DNA of 64,000 nt, from contig DATBLZ010000161.1 in NCBI GenBank assembly GCA_036555065.1, positions 12,838-76,837 of the forward strand, written 5' to 3'. Position 1 is the first letter of the stretch, and each line of letters opens with the position of its first letter. The notes under the pieces were generated by a model. The model was not told where the DNA came from and made no database searches. It saw nothing but the letters and a program-made list of their open reading frames with translations. This stretch comes from DATBLZ01 sp036555065. GTDB lineage: Bacteria; Pseudomonadota; Gammaproteobacteria; Steroidobacterales; Rariloculaceae. The position numbers were made by a program, and so were the translations under genes. Below are positions 25,120-34,099 of this stretch, piece after piece.

Positions 25120-25875
25120 CTATTCGCCGCTGTTCGCAGCGATCTCAGTCCTAAATTCCTCGAGCAGCTCACGCTCTTCCGCCGTGAACTTCCGTGCCGC
25201 GAGCAGCTCCCGTCTGCGCAACCACGTTCGACCGAGCGCCTGCTTGAGGCGCCAGCGGCGAACCGCCTCGTGGTCGCCGCCGAGAAGAACAGGCGGCACG
25301 TCCATACCGTCGACCTCCTCCGGACGCGTGTACTGCGGACAATCGAGCAACCCATCGGTGTACGAGTCCTCGATCGGCGAAGCCGCATGTCCGAGCGTTC
25401 CCGGCAACAACCGCACGATCGCATCGATCATGACAGCCGCGGCCAGCTCGCCCCCGCTCATGACGTAGTCGCCGAGCGCGACCTCCTCGGCGCCGAGACC
25501 CGTCACGATGCGCTCATCGATCCCTTCATAACGGCCCGCGACGAGCAACAATCCAGGCGCCGCCGCCAATTCGCGCGCGAGCGGCTGGTCGAAATGGCGG
25601 CCCTGCGCGCTCAACACGATGACGCGGCTTCCGTCCGGCAGCCGCGCCTGCAAGCTCCGGATCGCGTCGCGCATCGGCCCGTAGCGCAGCACCATTCCGG
25701 GCCCGCCGCCGTAGGGGCGGTCGTCGACCGTGCGGTGCCGATCGCTCGCAAAATCGCGCGGTGAAGCGTGCACGAGCTCGATGAGGCCGCGCTCGCGCGC
25801 TCGACCGACGACCCCGACGCTCGCAACCGGCTCGACGAGCTCCGGGAACAAAGCGACGACGCCGATCCGGTACAT
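25120..25875 (-). CDS. trmD: tRNA (guanine37-N1)-methyltransferase TrmD
   Basis: A 251-residue SPOUT-class enzyme that makes m1G37 in tRNAs to prevent +1 frameshifting. Key parts are RIGVVALFPELVEPVASVGV, the substrate loop DDRPYGGGPGMVLRYGPM, the knot region VIVLSAQGRHFDQPLARELA, CGRYEG-type turn seen here as AGRYEGIDERIV, and SGGELAAAVMIDAIVRLLPG. The RPEEVDGMDVPPVLLGGDH segment carries the catalytic Asp loop. It follows rimM by four bases. Confidence 0.98.
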   Translation of the reverse strand: MYRIGVVALFPELVEPVASVGVVGRARERGLIELVHASPRDFASDRHRTVDDRPYGGGPGMVLRYGPMRDAIRSLQARLPDGSRVIVLSAQGRHFDQPLARELAAAPGLLLVAGRYEGIDERIVTGLGAEEVALGDYVMSGGELAAAVMIDAIVRLLPGTLGHAASPIEDSYTDGLLDCPQYTRPEEVDGMDVPPVLLGGDHEAVRRWRLKQALGRTWLRRRELLAARKFTAEERELLEEFRTEIAANSGE

Positions 25876-25879
25876 GTCG

Positions 25880-26398
25880 CTAGTCCCAAAAGCTTCGTTC
25901 CCATTCGACGGTCACGACGCCCGCATCGAGATCGATGCGCTTGACGATCGTGCCTACGGCGAATGGAATCATTCGCGCTTTCGCGCCTGCGAGCACGATC
26001 ACGTCGTGCGCAGGCATCGCGAGCAAATGATCGATCGTTCCGAGCTCCTCACCCGCGGCCGTGCGGACGCTCATTCCCTCCAAATCCGTCCAGTAATACT
26101 GTCCCGGCGCACAAACCGGCAGCGCCGCTCGCTCGACCATGACCGTGGCACCCGCGAGCTCGCGTGCTGCCTCGCGATCGTCGATGCCGCCGAGCTTGGC
26201 GACGACGTCCTGACCGTGAAGCTTGCTCGCTTCGACTGCAACGCGGCGCTGGAAATCGCGTTTTTCGAGAATCCAATCGTCGAACCGGCCGATATCGCCG
26301 CGTCGCTCGGTGTACGACCGGATCTTCACCCAGCCTTTGGTGCCGTATGCGCCGCTGATCCGGCCGAGCGTCACCCGCTTTTCGCCGTTCGCCCTCAC
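25880..26398 (-). CDS. rimM: ribosome maturation factor RimM
   Basis: A 172-residue RimM that assists 30S head maturation around S19. The N-terminal domain begins VTLGRISGAYGTKGWVKIRS and the PRC-barrel domain contains QYYWTDLEGMSVRTAAGEEL and HDVIVLAGAKARMIPFAVGT, ending DLDAGVVTVEWERSFWD. The GTG at 26398 is preferred because it leaves eight residues before the conserved LGRI strand and starts 26 bases after rpsP; no strong ribosome-binding site is seen. A GTG at 26374 is a shorter alternative. The usual PFV segment reads IPFAVGTIVKRI. Confidence 0.93.
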   Translation of the reverse strand: MRANGEKRVTLGRISGAYGTKGWVKIRSYTERRGDIGRFDDWILEKRDFQRRVAVEASKLHGQDVVAKLGGIDDREAARELAGATVMVERAALPVCAPGQYYWTDLEGMSVRTAAGEELGTIDHLLAMPAHDVIVLAGAKARMIPFAVGTIVKRIDLDAGVVTVEWERSFWD

Positions 26399-26424
26399 TG
26401 CACGATCGCGGGCCAGCGAGCTCG

Positions 26425-26679
26425 TCAGGCTGCCGCCGCGCCTCGAAATTCCTTGATCAAGTCGGAAACTCGGTCCGACGTCTGCGCCCCGCGCGCGACC
26501 CAAAAGTCCACGCGCTCCAAATCCACCTTGAGCTTCGGCTCATGCGCCGCCGCTTTCGGATTGAAGAATCCGATGCGCTCGATATAACGGCCGTCACGCG
26601 CTTTGCGGCTATCCGCAACCACGATGTGGTAGAAAGCCCGTTTCGTTGCGCCGCCGCGCGACAATCGAATCGTTACCAT
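26425..26679 (-). CDS. rpsP: 30S ribosomal protein S16
   Basis: An 84-residue bS16: MVTIRLSRGGATKRAFYHIV, VADSRKARDGRYIERIGFFN and DLERVDFWVARGAQTSDRVS are all canonical. The ATG at 26679 is the usual start; seven codons of in-frame extension upstream fall in the leader hairpin region. It heads the operon with rimM, trmD and rplS. Confidence 0.98.
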   Translation of the reverse strand: MVTIRLSRGGATKRAFYHIVVADSRKARDGRYIERIGFFNPKAAAHEPKLKVDLERVDFWVARGAQTSDRVSDLIKEFRGAAAA

Positions 26680-26697
26680 AGAACCCGTAATCCTGCC

Positions 26698-26727
26698 CAA
26701 ATTAAAAGCGGCCCCTTAGGGACCGCT
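26698..26727 (-). terminator. rho-independent terminator/attenuator in the rpsP leader
   Basis: On the minus strand AGCGGTCCCT (from 26727) pairs with AGGGGCCGCT across a minimal loop, followed by TTTTAATTT. It can end ffh transcription. It also lies inside the leader of the candidate rpsP promoter at 26743-26771 and only 19 bases before the rpsP start, so it could equally act as an attenuator of the ribosomal operon. One base pair in the stem is mismatched. Confidence 0.7.
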
Positions 26728-26742
26728 CGTTCGAGGCGCGCA

Positions 26743-26771
26743 ATTCTACTGGTTTTGCCGCCGGAGCGTAA
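26743..26771 (-). promoter_or_regulatory. candidate rpsP-operon promoter
   Basis: On the minus strand TTACGC (26771-26766) and TAGAAT (26748-26743) are separated by 17 bases. The -10 box matches 5 of 6 consensus bases; the -35 box is poor. Placement between ffh and the leader hairpin fits a promoter for rpsP. Confidence 0.4.
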
Positions 26772-26795
26772 GCCCGGCAGCGCCTGCGGACGACG

Positions 26796-28148
26796 TCACC
26801 GGGGGCCGCGGAGACCCGGCCGGCGCGGCGGCGCGCCGAAAGTCTGGCGCAAGCCCCCGCGTTTGGCCACGTGCTTCATCGTCTTCACGAGTTGCGTGTG
26901 CTGCTTGAGCAGGCGATTCACGTCTTGCACGGCGGCCCCCGCTCCCGCGGCTATACGACGCTTGCGTGAGCCGTCGATGAGCTCGGGTCTAGCGCGCTCG
27001 CGCCGCGTCATCGAATCGATGAGCGCGATCTGCCTGCGCATTGCACGCGCGTCGAACGCCGCCGCCTGTGCAGCGCCGACCGGGATGCCGGGCAACTTCT
27101 CGAGCAGCGATTCGAGGCCGCCGAGCTTGGCGATCTGCTCGAGCTGTTCCTTGAAGTCGTTGAGGTCGAGACTCCGCCCGCGTTTGACTTTGCCGGCAAC
27201 TCGCTCGGCCGCCTCGCGGTCGACTCGGGCGTGGACCTGCTCGACGAGCCCGACGATGTCGCCCATGCCGAGAATTCTTGCTGCGAAACGCGTAGGTGCA
27301 AACGCTTCGAGCGCATCGAGCTTCTCGCCGGTGCCCAAGAGCTTGATCGGCACGCCCGTGACGGCGCGCACCGAGAGCGCCGCGCCGCCGCGCGCGTCGC
27401 CATCGGTCTTCGTGAGAATCACGCCCGTGAGCGCGACGGCCTCGTTGAACGCTCGCGCCGCGTTCAGCGCGTCTTGGCCGCTCATCGAATCGAGCACGAA
27501 CAGCGTCTCGGCCGGCGCTACGGCCGATTGGATCGCGCCGATCTCCGCCATCATCTCGGCATCGACGTGCAGACGTCCGGCCGTGTCGATGATGAGCCAA
27601 CGGCAACTCCGTCGTTTTGCTTCGGCCACGGCTTCGCGTGCGATCCGCAGCGGATCGGCTTCGCTGGTCGCGAGAAACCCTACGCCGAGATCGAGCGCGA
27701 GGCGGCGGAGCTGCTCGCGCGCCGCGGGCCGGTAGACGTCCGTGCTCGCGAGCAGAACCTCGCCCTCCGCGCCGCGACCGAGGTAGCGCGCGAGCTTGCC
27801 CGCCGTCGTCGTCTTTCCCGCACCCTGCAATCCGACGAGCAGCACGATGGTCGGTCGGCCCTGCGCGACGATCGCGCTCGGCTCCTCGCCGAGCGTTCGC
27901 ACGAGCTCGTCATGAACGATCTTGGTGAAAGCCTGGCCCGGATTCAGGCTCCGCGCGACCTCGTCGCCGATCGCACGATCGCGTACGCGATCGATGAAGC
28001 TCTTGGCGACGGGCAGCGCAACGTCGGCTTCGAGAAGCGCCATGCGGATTGCGCGCACGGTGTCGCGGACGTTGTCTTCGGTGATGCGTCCGCGGCCCGT
28101 CAGATGCCGTACGGCGTCGCTCAGGCGTTGAGTCAGAGCTCCGAACAT
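26796..28148 (-). CDS. ffh: signal recognition particle protein Ffh
   Basis: A 450-residue SRP GTPase that targets inner-membrane proteins with 4.5S RNA. The N domain starts MFGALTQRLSDAVRHLTGRG. The G domain has GLQGAGKTTTAGKLARYLG, DVYRPAAREQLRRLA, IDTAGRLHVDAEMMAEI (DTAGR), LTKTDGDARGGAALSV and GTGEKLDALEAF. The M domain carries SMTRRERARPELIDGSRKRR and the RNA-binding IAAGAGAAVQDVNRLLKQ. A Met-rich tail is short here: after KTMKHVAKRGGLRQTFG there are only a few Arg/Pro/Gly residues. It is a monocistronic unit ended by the hairpin at 26698-26727. Confidence 0.98.
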   Translation of the reverse strand: MFGALTQRLSDAVRHLTGRGRITEDNVRDTVRAIRMALLEADVALPVAKSFIDRVRDRAIGDEVARSLNPGQAFTKIVHDELVRTLGEEPSAIVAQGRPTIVLLVGLQGAGKTTTAGKLARYLGRGAEGEVLLASTDVYRPAAREQLRRLALDLGVGFLATSEADPLRIAREAVAEAKRRSCRWLIIDTAGRLHVDAEMMAEIGAIQSAVAPAETLFVLDSMSGQDALNAARAFNEAVALTGVILTKTDGDARGGAALSVRAVTGVPIKLLGTGEKLDALEAFAPTRFAARILGMGDIVGLVEQVHARVDREAAERVAGKVKRGRSLDLNDFKEQLEQIAKLGGLESLLEKLPGIPVGAAQAAAFDARAMRRQIALIDSMTRRERARPELIDGSRKRRIAAGAGAAVQDVNRLLKQHTQLVKTMKHVAKRGGLRQTFGAPPRRPGLRGPR

Positions 28149-28306
28149 CGATTACCGAATCTGCTTGGACCGCGCGCAGCCTAGCACGCGCGCGATTACC
28201 GCGCCGCGAATACGTCGACGCGGCGGCACGATCAATCGCGACGCCGTGCTGCGGGCGCGTTCTTGACCGGTATTTTTCGTTCCGTCAGGCTTATTTGTTC
28301 ACCTCG

Positions 28307-29623
28307 ATGGCGGAGGGCTCGGTTTCTTTGAACGGCGGCATTCCTCTTAGTGTGATGTTCGGCATCCTCGTCGTGCTGATCGTCCTGTCCGCCTTCTTCT
28401 CGTGCACGGAAACAGCGCTCATGAGCCTCAATCGGTACCGGTTGAGACACAGCGCCCGCTCAGGCCATCGTGCCGCGCGGGTTGCGGAGTGGCTGCTGCA
28501 GCGCCCAGATCGTCTGATCGGCGTCATCCTGCTCTACAACAACGCCGCGAACATCGGCGCCGCGTCGCTCGCGGCGATAATTGCGCTGCGAATCGGGGGC
28601 GAGGATGCGATCCTAGCCGGCTCGATAATCGTAACGGTCGTGGTGCTCATTTTCGCCGAGGTCGCGCCGAAAACGATCGGTGCGCTCAACGCGACGAAGA
28701 TCGCGTTACCCGCGGCGCTCATTTATTACCCACTGCTCAAGATCACTTATCCCGTCGTTTGGTTGCTCAACGTTTTCGCGAACGGACTCCTGCGGTTGCT
28801 CGGTATACGCGCCGACCAAATCGCTTCTCACTCGCTCAGCGCCGAAGAATTGCGCACGATCGTCGCCGAAGCCGGAATCATGGTGCCGCGCCGGCATCAA
28901 CGCATGCTGCTCAGCATCCTCGATCTCGATGCCATGACCGTCGATGACGTCATGGTTCCGCGCCAAGACATCGTCGGCATCGATCTCGATCGCGACTGGC
29001 ACCACAATCTCGCAATCATTCGCGACAGTCAGTTCCACCGGCTGCCCGTGTACCGCGGCGACGTCGACAACACGCTCGGAGTCGTGCAAATACGGAAGTT
29101 AGTCCCATATCTCGCCAGCGGAACGCTCGACGAGCACCAACTGCTGCAGCTCACGCGCGAGCCCTACTTCGTGCCCGAAGGCACGCCGCTCAACAAGCAG
29201 CTCTTGAATTTTCAGCAGCAGCAGCGGCGGTCGGCTTTCGTCGTCGACGAGTACGGCGACGTTCAAGGCCTCATCACGACCGAGGACATCCTCCGCGAGA
29301 TCGTCGGCGAGTTCGACCGCTCGGCGGGGCCGGCGGACATCGGCATCGTGCGCGAGAACGAGCTCAGCTTCGTCGTCGACGCCGGCGCCAACGTGCGTCA
29401 GCTCAACCGCGTCATGAGTTGGAGTTTGCCGACGGATGGTCCGAAGACGTTGAACGGATTGCTCATCGAGAAGCTCGAGACGATTCCGAAGAAAGGCGCC
29501 CATGTCAGAGTCGGGGACTATCAAATAGAGATACTCGAAACGACCGAGCACGGCATCCAGAACGTGCGCGTGCGCATCCCGCCGAATCCTCCCGTCGAGC
29601 ACCTCAGGGCCGCGAACGATTGA
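28307..29623 (+). CDS. CNNM/CorC-type membrane protein with CBS pair
   Basis: A 438-residue HlyC/CorC-family protein (E. coli YfjD/CorB type), proposed to export magnesium or divalent cations. A CNNM (DUF21) membrane domain covers about residues 15-190 (FGILVVLIVLSAFFSCTETA, LIGVILLYNNAANIGAASLA, LIFAEVAPKTIGALNATKIA). A CBS pair follows (VDDVMVPRQDIVGIDLDRDW, RRSAFVVDEYGDVQGLITTE), then the CorC_HlyC C-terminal domain (ENELSFVVDAGANVRQLNRV). ATG 28307 is used; an in-frame TTG lies four codons earlier and neither has a strong ribosome-binding site. In many relatives a cytochrome-c-assembly gene (ypjD) sits between ffh and this gene; it is missing here. Confidence 0.93.
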   Translation: MAEGSVSLNGGIPLSVMFGILVVLIVLSAFFSCTETALMSLNRYRLRHSARSGHRAARVAEWLLQRPDRLIGVILLYNNAANIGAASLAAIIALRIGGEDAILAGSIIVTVVVLIFAEVAPKTIGALNATKIALPAALIYYPLLKITYPVVWLLNVFANGLLRLLGIRADQIASHSLSAEELRTIVAEAGIMVPRRHQRMLLSILDLDAMTVDDVMVPRQDIVGIDLDRDWHHNLAIIRDSQFHRLPVYRGDVDNTLGVVQIRKLVPYLASGTLDEHQLLQLTREPYFVPEGTPLNKQLLNFQQQQRRSAFVVDEYGDVQGLITTEDILREIVGEFDRSAGPADIGIVRENELSFVVDAGANVRQLNRVMSWSLPTDGPKTLNGLLIEKLETIPKKGAHVRVGDYQIEILETTEHGIQNVRVRIPPNPPVEHLRAAND

Positions 29624-29636
29624 GGAGTCCCGGTTA

Positions 29637-29666
29637 AAGCCGCTTCCACAAACGTAGGGGCGGCTT
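29637..29666. repeat. REP-like hairpin between convergent corC-type gene and radA
   Basis: Arms AAGCCGC (29637-29643) and GCGGCTT (29660-29666) surround a loop with TTCCAC and GTAGGG. It carries the same AAGCCGCT-CC-AC core as the other REP-like units in this window and overlaps the radA stop codon. It may also end transcription from both sides. Confidence 0.6.
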
Positions 29667-31026
29667 AGCTGCGAGCTTCTTCGAAAATGACGCGCAGAGC
29701 TTCGTCGAGGCGCTCGACCCCGACCGTCTCGATACCGACGCTCTTGCGCGGCACGTTGGCGCGCGGCACGAGCGCCCGGCGAAACCCGTGCTTGGCCGCC
29801 TCGACTAATCGCTCTTCGCCGAACGGCACGGGCCGAACCTCGCCCGTGAGTCCCACTTCGCCGAAAAGGATGAGGTCCTGGCTCACCGCACGCTCTTTGA
29901 AGCTCGAGAGAACTGCGGCCAAGAGCGCAAGATCCGCCGCGGTCTCGGTCACGCGCAGGCCGCCGACGACGTTTGCGAAAACGTCGCTGTCGCCGATTAC
30001 GATGCCGCAGTGCCGGTGCAGAACGGCAAGCAATAAATTCAGGCGCTGTGGATCGAGCCCTTGCGCGACGCGCCGCGGCGACTGTACGAGGCTCTGGTCG
30101 ACGAGCGCCTGAACCTCGACGAGCACGGGCCGGGTTCCTTCGCGCGTGACGAGCGTCACGCTGCCGGGAACGGGCTCTGCGCGGCGCGCCAGGAATATTG
30201 CGGATGGATTCTTGACCTCTTTGAAGCCGCTCGCGTCCATCACGAAGAAACCCATCTCGTTGGCGGCGCCGAACCGGTTCTTGGCGGCGCGAATGATCCT
30301 GAATCGGCTGCCTGTGTCGCTCTCGAAGTAGAGGACTGTATCGACCATGTGCTCGAGCACGCGTGGCCCTGCGAGCGTTCCTTCTTTGGTCACGTGCCCG
30401 ATGAGCACGGTCGCGACGTTGCGAGTCTTGGCGAATCTCACGAGCTGCGCCGCGCTCTCGCGAACTTGGCTCACGGAGCCCGGCGCCGATTCGAGCGTTT
30501 CGCTGTAGAGCGTCTGAATCGAGTCGATGACGAGCACCGCGGGCGGCTCGCGCTCGAGGCTCGCGACGACGCGCTCAACACAGGTCTCGGCGAGCAGCTG
30601 CACCGGCGCCGTACCCGCCCCGAGACGCTGCGCGCGCAACGCAATCTGCTCGACGGATTCCTCGCCCGTGACGTAGCAGGTGCGCTCGCGCGCCGCGATC
30701 TCGGCAAGCGCGCGCAGCAGCAGCGTGGACTTGCCGATGCCCGGGTCCCCGCCGATCAGAACGACGGAACCCGGGACCAATCCCCCGCCGAGGACGCGAT
30801 CGAGCTCGCCGAGCCCCGTGCTCGACCGCGCAACTCGATCGACTGAAACTTGGTCGAGACGCGCAAGCTCGATGCGCGCGGCGTTGTCGACACGCCGCGG
30901 ACCACCGACCGCACGTACGCCTTCGACGAGCGTGTTCCACGCGCCGCAATCGGGACACTGGCCTTGCCACTTGGGCTGCTCCGAGCCGCATGCACCGCAG
31001 CTATAGACCCGCTTTGCTCTCGCCAT
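29665..31026 (-). CDS. radA: DNA repair protein RadA
   Basis: A 453-residue RadA (Sms), a RecA-like branch-migration helicase with a C-terminal Lon-type domain. The N-terminal zinc finger is VYSCGACGSEQPKWQGQCPD. Walker A is GGDPGIGKSTLLLRALAEIA, with the KNRFG motif in RAAKNRFGAANEMGFF. The Lon-like C-terminal part shows DLALLAAVLSSFKERAVSQD and LFGEVGLTGEVRPV. The ATG at 31026 immediately precedes the zinc finger; the long in-frame extension upstream covers the divergent kinase promoter. Length matches the family. Confidence 0.97.
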   Translation of the reverse strand: MARAKRVYSCGACGSEQPKWQGQCPDCGAWNTLVEGVRAVGGPRRVDNAARIELARLDQVSVDRVARSSTGLGELDRVLGGGLVPGSVVLIGGDPGIGKSTLLLRALAEIAARERTCYVTGEESVEQIALRAQRLGAGTAPVQLLAETCVERVVASLEREPPAVLVIDSIQTLYSETLESAPGSVSQVRESAAQLVRFAKTRNVATVLIGHVTKEGTLAGPRVLEHMVDTVLYFESDTGSRFRIIRAAKNRFGAANEMGFFVMDASGFKEVKNPSAIFLARRAEPVPGSVTLVTREGTRPVLVEVQALVDQSLVQSPRRVAQGLDPQRLNLLLAVLHRHCGIVIGDSDVFANVVGGLRVTETAADLALLAAVLSSFKERAVSQDLILFGEVGLTGEVRPVPFGEERLVEAAKHGFRRALVPRANVPRKSVGIETVGVERLDEALRVIFEEARS

Positions 31027-31140
31027 GAGCCGCAGAATAGCCCAAAAGCAAGATGCGTCGGGGCCGAAGAAAGTGCGCTTGGGATCACAGGGGGCGCCGC
31101 CTCGTGCGTGGCATACTCGCGTGGCCCGAGAACCGCGCCG

Positions 31141-33231
31141 ATGAGCAACTCTCCCCATCCTCGATCCGACCGCAGAACGGCGGCCTTGCTGGGAATCGCA
31201 GCGGCCCTGGCAATTCATCTCCCGCCCTTCGATTTGGCCTGGCGCATCGACGGTCTCGTCTTCGACACATGGTCGCGGCTCGGCGCGCCCGCAGCGCCAG
31301 CCGATACCGTCATCGTCACGCTCGACGATCCCGCTTGGTTCGCTACGCTCGCCGACATCGCGCACCGCGAGCGCGCGCAATTGCTCGTCGCGACCTTGCC
31401 GCAGCCGACTTCGCCGCTGCTCGCCGAGTCCGCGTTCGGCCCCACGGAGCTCGCGCTGAACGAGCGGCTGCTGCGCAAAACCGACTGGCAGCGCGGTGGG
31501 TTCTTATGGTTCGGGCCGGAACGCGACGGCGTCGTCCGCGAGGACGTGCCGTTCATCAACGATACCGAGACGCCGTCGCTCGCACTGGCCGCAGCACGCA
31601 GCCTCGAGGCGGCCGGTCACGATTCAGAAGCGGCGGTACGCGCTGGCGACGCGGCGCACCGCGCCGGTTGGCTGCGGTTCTACGCCCCAACCTCGTTTAC
31701 GCACTTGCGCCCGCATGATTTGCTCGCCGAACCCGGTCAGCTCGCGGGGAAAATCGTTGTCGCGGGACGGGACTCGCCCACCTACGTCACGCCCGTGGGG
31801 CGCTTGGCTGCGCATGAGCTCCTCGCGCATTTCATCGCCGGTCATCGCGACGGCGACGTAATACGTGTGAGCGTCTTCGGCAACGTCGTTGCATGGGTGC
31901 TCGCTTTGCTGCTCGTCGGCGCCGCCGCGGTCCGACCGAACACACTGGCGCGCGCGCCGCTCGTGCTGCCTGTCGCGGGAGCGGCCGGCGCACTCGGTTT
32001 GAGCGCATTGGCGTATTTTGCCCTGAGCTTCTGGATACCGCCCGCGGCTCCGGTCGTGCTCGCGCTCGTTACGGGCGGCATGCTGGCCACGCGCTCGCCT
32101 CGAATCGGCCGCCGTCGTCAGCTGGGTCCGAATCTCGAGGAAGCGCGCGCGGCGCTTGCCGATGGCGACATGGATCGCGCGTGGCGGCTCTACCGGAGCA
32201 TGCCGCCGACCAGCAATCTGAAGGAGGAGCTCTACGAGCTCGGAGCGACGCTCGAACGCTGTGCTTCTCATGCGCAGGCCGCCGACGTCTTTCATCGCGT
32301 CGCGATCGTCGATCCGCACTTTCGCGACGTCGCAGAGCGCCTGCTTGCGGCGGCGCGCTGTGGAGCGCCACAGTTTGCGCAAGCCGATGTACGCGGGGCC
32401 CCGCTGAAGACGCTCGGGCGTTACGAGATTCTCGCGATCATCGGGGAGGGTGCGACCGGCAAGGTCTTCCTCGGCCGCGACCCCAAGATCAACCGGCTGC
32501 TGGCGATCAAGGTCATCGACCTTGCCACCGAGTACGAGTCGAGCGAGCTCGTCGACGCCGCCGATCGCTTTCGGCGCGAGGCCGAAACGGCCGGTCGCCT
32601 GACCCATCCCAACATCGTCACGGTGTTCGATATCGGCGAAGCGGACGGCCTCGCCTACATCGCCATGGAGTACCTAAAAGGCCGCCACCTCAGCGATTTC
32701 ACGAAGCCCGATACCCTCCTGCCGGCCGCGCTCGTGCTCGAGCTCATGGCCCTGACGGCTGAGGCGCTCCACTACGCCCATAGCCAAAACGTGGTTCATA
32801 GGGATATCAAGCCGGCCAATATTATGTATGATTCCGTCTCGGGTACTTTGAAGATCACCGACTTCGGAATAGCGAGGTTAATCGACGTCAGCAGAACGCG
32901 CACCGGGATCGTCTTGGGCACACCGTCGTTCATGGCGCCGGAGCAGCTCGAGGGGAATAACGTGAACGGGCACACGGACTTATTCGCGTTGGGTGTTAGC
33001 CTTTACGAACTCCTGGCCGGCCGTTTGCCCTTCCGCGGAGCATCCATGACCAAGCTCATGTTCGTGATCGCGAACGAACCGCACCCCCCTGTCAGCGCCG
33101 CCCGCCCGGATCTCCCGCAGCAGTTGGACGCGTTGCTCGACATTGCCCTCGCGAAAAACCCGGCGGACCGGTTCCAGACCGGCGCCGATATGGCCGATGC
33201 GCTTCGCGCGGTCGCTGCTCAGATGAGGTAG
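31141..33231 (+). CDS. CHASE2-like receptor Ser/Thr protein kinase
   Basis: A 696-residue membrane kinase. An N-terminal helix (TAALLGIAAALAIHLPPF) is followed by a periplasmic CHASE2-like domain (about 30-240: LAWRIDGLVFDTWSRL, DTVIVTLDDPAWFATLADI, GKIVVAGRD). Three helices come next (about 244-315), the usual CHASE2 topology, then a short helical linker resembling TPR units (330-405). The Hanks-type kinase spans about 426-690: GEGATG (435-440), catalytic Lys in LLAIKVID (457), VVHRDIKPANIMYD (HRD 553-555), DFG (574-576) and SFMAPEQLEG. All catalytic residues are present. PP2C and FHA genes follow closely, so it is probably regulated by the phosphatase and signals through the FHA protein. 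Confidence 0.9.
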   Translation: MSNSPHPRSDRRTAALLGIAAALAIHLPPFDLAWRIDGLVFDTWSRLGAPAAPADTVIVTLDDPAWFATLADIAHRERAQLLVATLPQPTSPLLAESAFGPTELALNERLLRKTDWQRGGFLWFGPERDGVVREDVPFINDTETPSLALAAARSLEAAGHDSEAAVRAGDAAHRAGWLRFYAPTSFTHLRPHDLLAEPGQLAGKIVVAGRDSPTYVTPVGRLAAHELLAHFIAGHRDGDVIRVSVFGNVVAWVLALLLVGAAAVRPNTLARAPLVLPVAGAAGALGLSALAYFALSFWIPPAAPVVLALVTGGMLATRSPRIGRRRQLGPNLEEARAALADGDMDRAWRLYRSMPPTSNLKEELYELGATLERCASHAQAADVFHRVAIVDPHFRDVAERLLAAARCGAPQFAQADVRGAPLKTLGRYEILAIIGEGATGKVFLGRDPKINRLLAIKVIDLATEYESSELVDAADRFRREAETAGRLTHPNIVTVFDIGEADGLAYIAMEYLKGRHLSDFTKPDTLLPAALVLELMALTAEALHYAHSQNVVHRDIKPANIMYDSVSGTLKITDFGIARLIDVSRTRTGIVLGTPSFMAPEQLEGNNVNGHTDLFALGVSLYELLAGRLPFRGASMTKLMFVIANEPHPPVSAARPDLPQQLDALLDIALAKNPADRFQTGADMADALRAVAAQMR

Positions 33232-33259
33232 CCGGGAAGCGCAGTCGTCGAGTGATCTT

Positions 33260-34093
33260 ATGAGTCTTAAAGGGAAGCTCGCCCACGTTGCCCTGACGGA
33301 TGTCGGCAGAGTGAGAGAGCACAACGAGGACAGTATCGGGAGCCAGCCGGAGGTGGGTCTTTGGGTGCTCGCCGACGGCATGGGCGGTTACAACGCCGGA
33401 GAAGTGGCGAGCGGTATCGCCGTAAAAACGATAATCGATCTTGTCACTGAAGCCTGTAAACGTGAGAAGCGAAACGAGACAGAGCCGGCCACGGGGTACA
33501 TGCGCCAGACGATCGTGCTGCGGGACGCCGTCGCGCGCGCGAACAAGATCATCCATCAGACCGCGCAGTCGCAGCCGCAGTGCGAAGGCATGGGCACGAC
33601 TCTCGTCGCATGCCTCTTCTATGACGACAAGGTCTCGGTCGCGCACGTCGGCGATTCGCGGCTATACCGGATGCGCGACAACCGCTTCGAGCAGATAACG
33701 ATGGATCACTCGCTACTGCAGGAGCTCGTCGATCGCGGTTTCTACTCGCAGGAGGAGGCGCAGCGTTCGACGAACAAGAACTATGTCACGCGCGCGCTCG
33801 GCGTCGATCTGAACGTCGAGATCGAAGTCCAGGAAATCGAGGCCCGCAAGGGCGATTACTTTCTCATGTGCTCGGATGGATTGCCCGACATGGTCGAGGA
33901 CGAGGATATTCATCTCACGATCAATACCTTCGATTCGGACGTGAAGACAATCGGCGAGCAGTTGATCAAGCTCACGAACGACAACGGCGGCCGCGATAAC
34001 GTTTCCGTCGTCATAGTCCGAGTGAACGAGGGGTTCCCGGCAAACGCAGGAATCCTGGCGAAGTTTCGCAACCTATTTGCGCAATCGGGATAG
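33260..34093 (+). CDS. PP2C-type Ser/Thr protein phosphatase
   Basis: A 277-residue Stp1/PrpC-like phosphatase. Metal-binding motifs are VGRVREHNEDSIG, WVLADGMGGYNAGEVASGIA, CSDGLPDMV and NGGRDNVSVVIV; GMGTTLVACLFYDDKVSVAH and VGDSRLYRMRD complete the PP2C core. It is cytoplasmic with no signal or helix. It starts 28 bases after the kinase, and most likely reverses that kinase's autophosphorylation and the FHA protein's ligand phosphorylation. Length is slightly above the bacterial norm, with an extra C-terminal segment NAGILAKFRNLFAQSG. Confidence 0.95.
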   Translation: MSLKGKLAHVALTDVGRVREHNEDSIGSQPEVGLWVLADGMGGYNAGEVASGIAVKTIIDLVTEACKREKRNETEPATGYMRQTIVLRDAVARANKIIHQTAQSQPQCEGMGTTLVACLFYDDKVSVAHVGDSRLYRMRDNRFEQITMDHSLLQELVDRGFYSQEEAQRSTNKNYVTRALGVDLNVEIEVQEIEARKGDYFLMCSDGLPDMVEDEDIHLTINTFDSDVKTIGEQLIKLTNDNGGRDNVSVVIVRVNEGFPANAGILAKFRNLFAQSG

Positions 34094-34099
34094 CAAGCC

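Noticed and set aside
30061..30846. Plus-strand frame of 261 codons opposite radA
   Set aside because: Arg/Glu-rich shadow with no start signal; radA motifs on the other strand are unambiguous.
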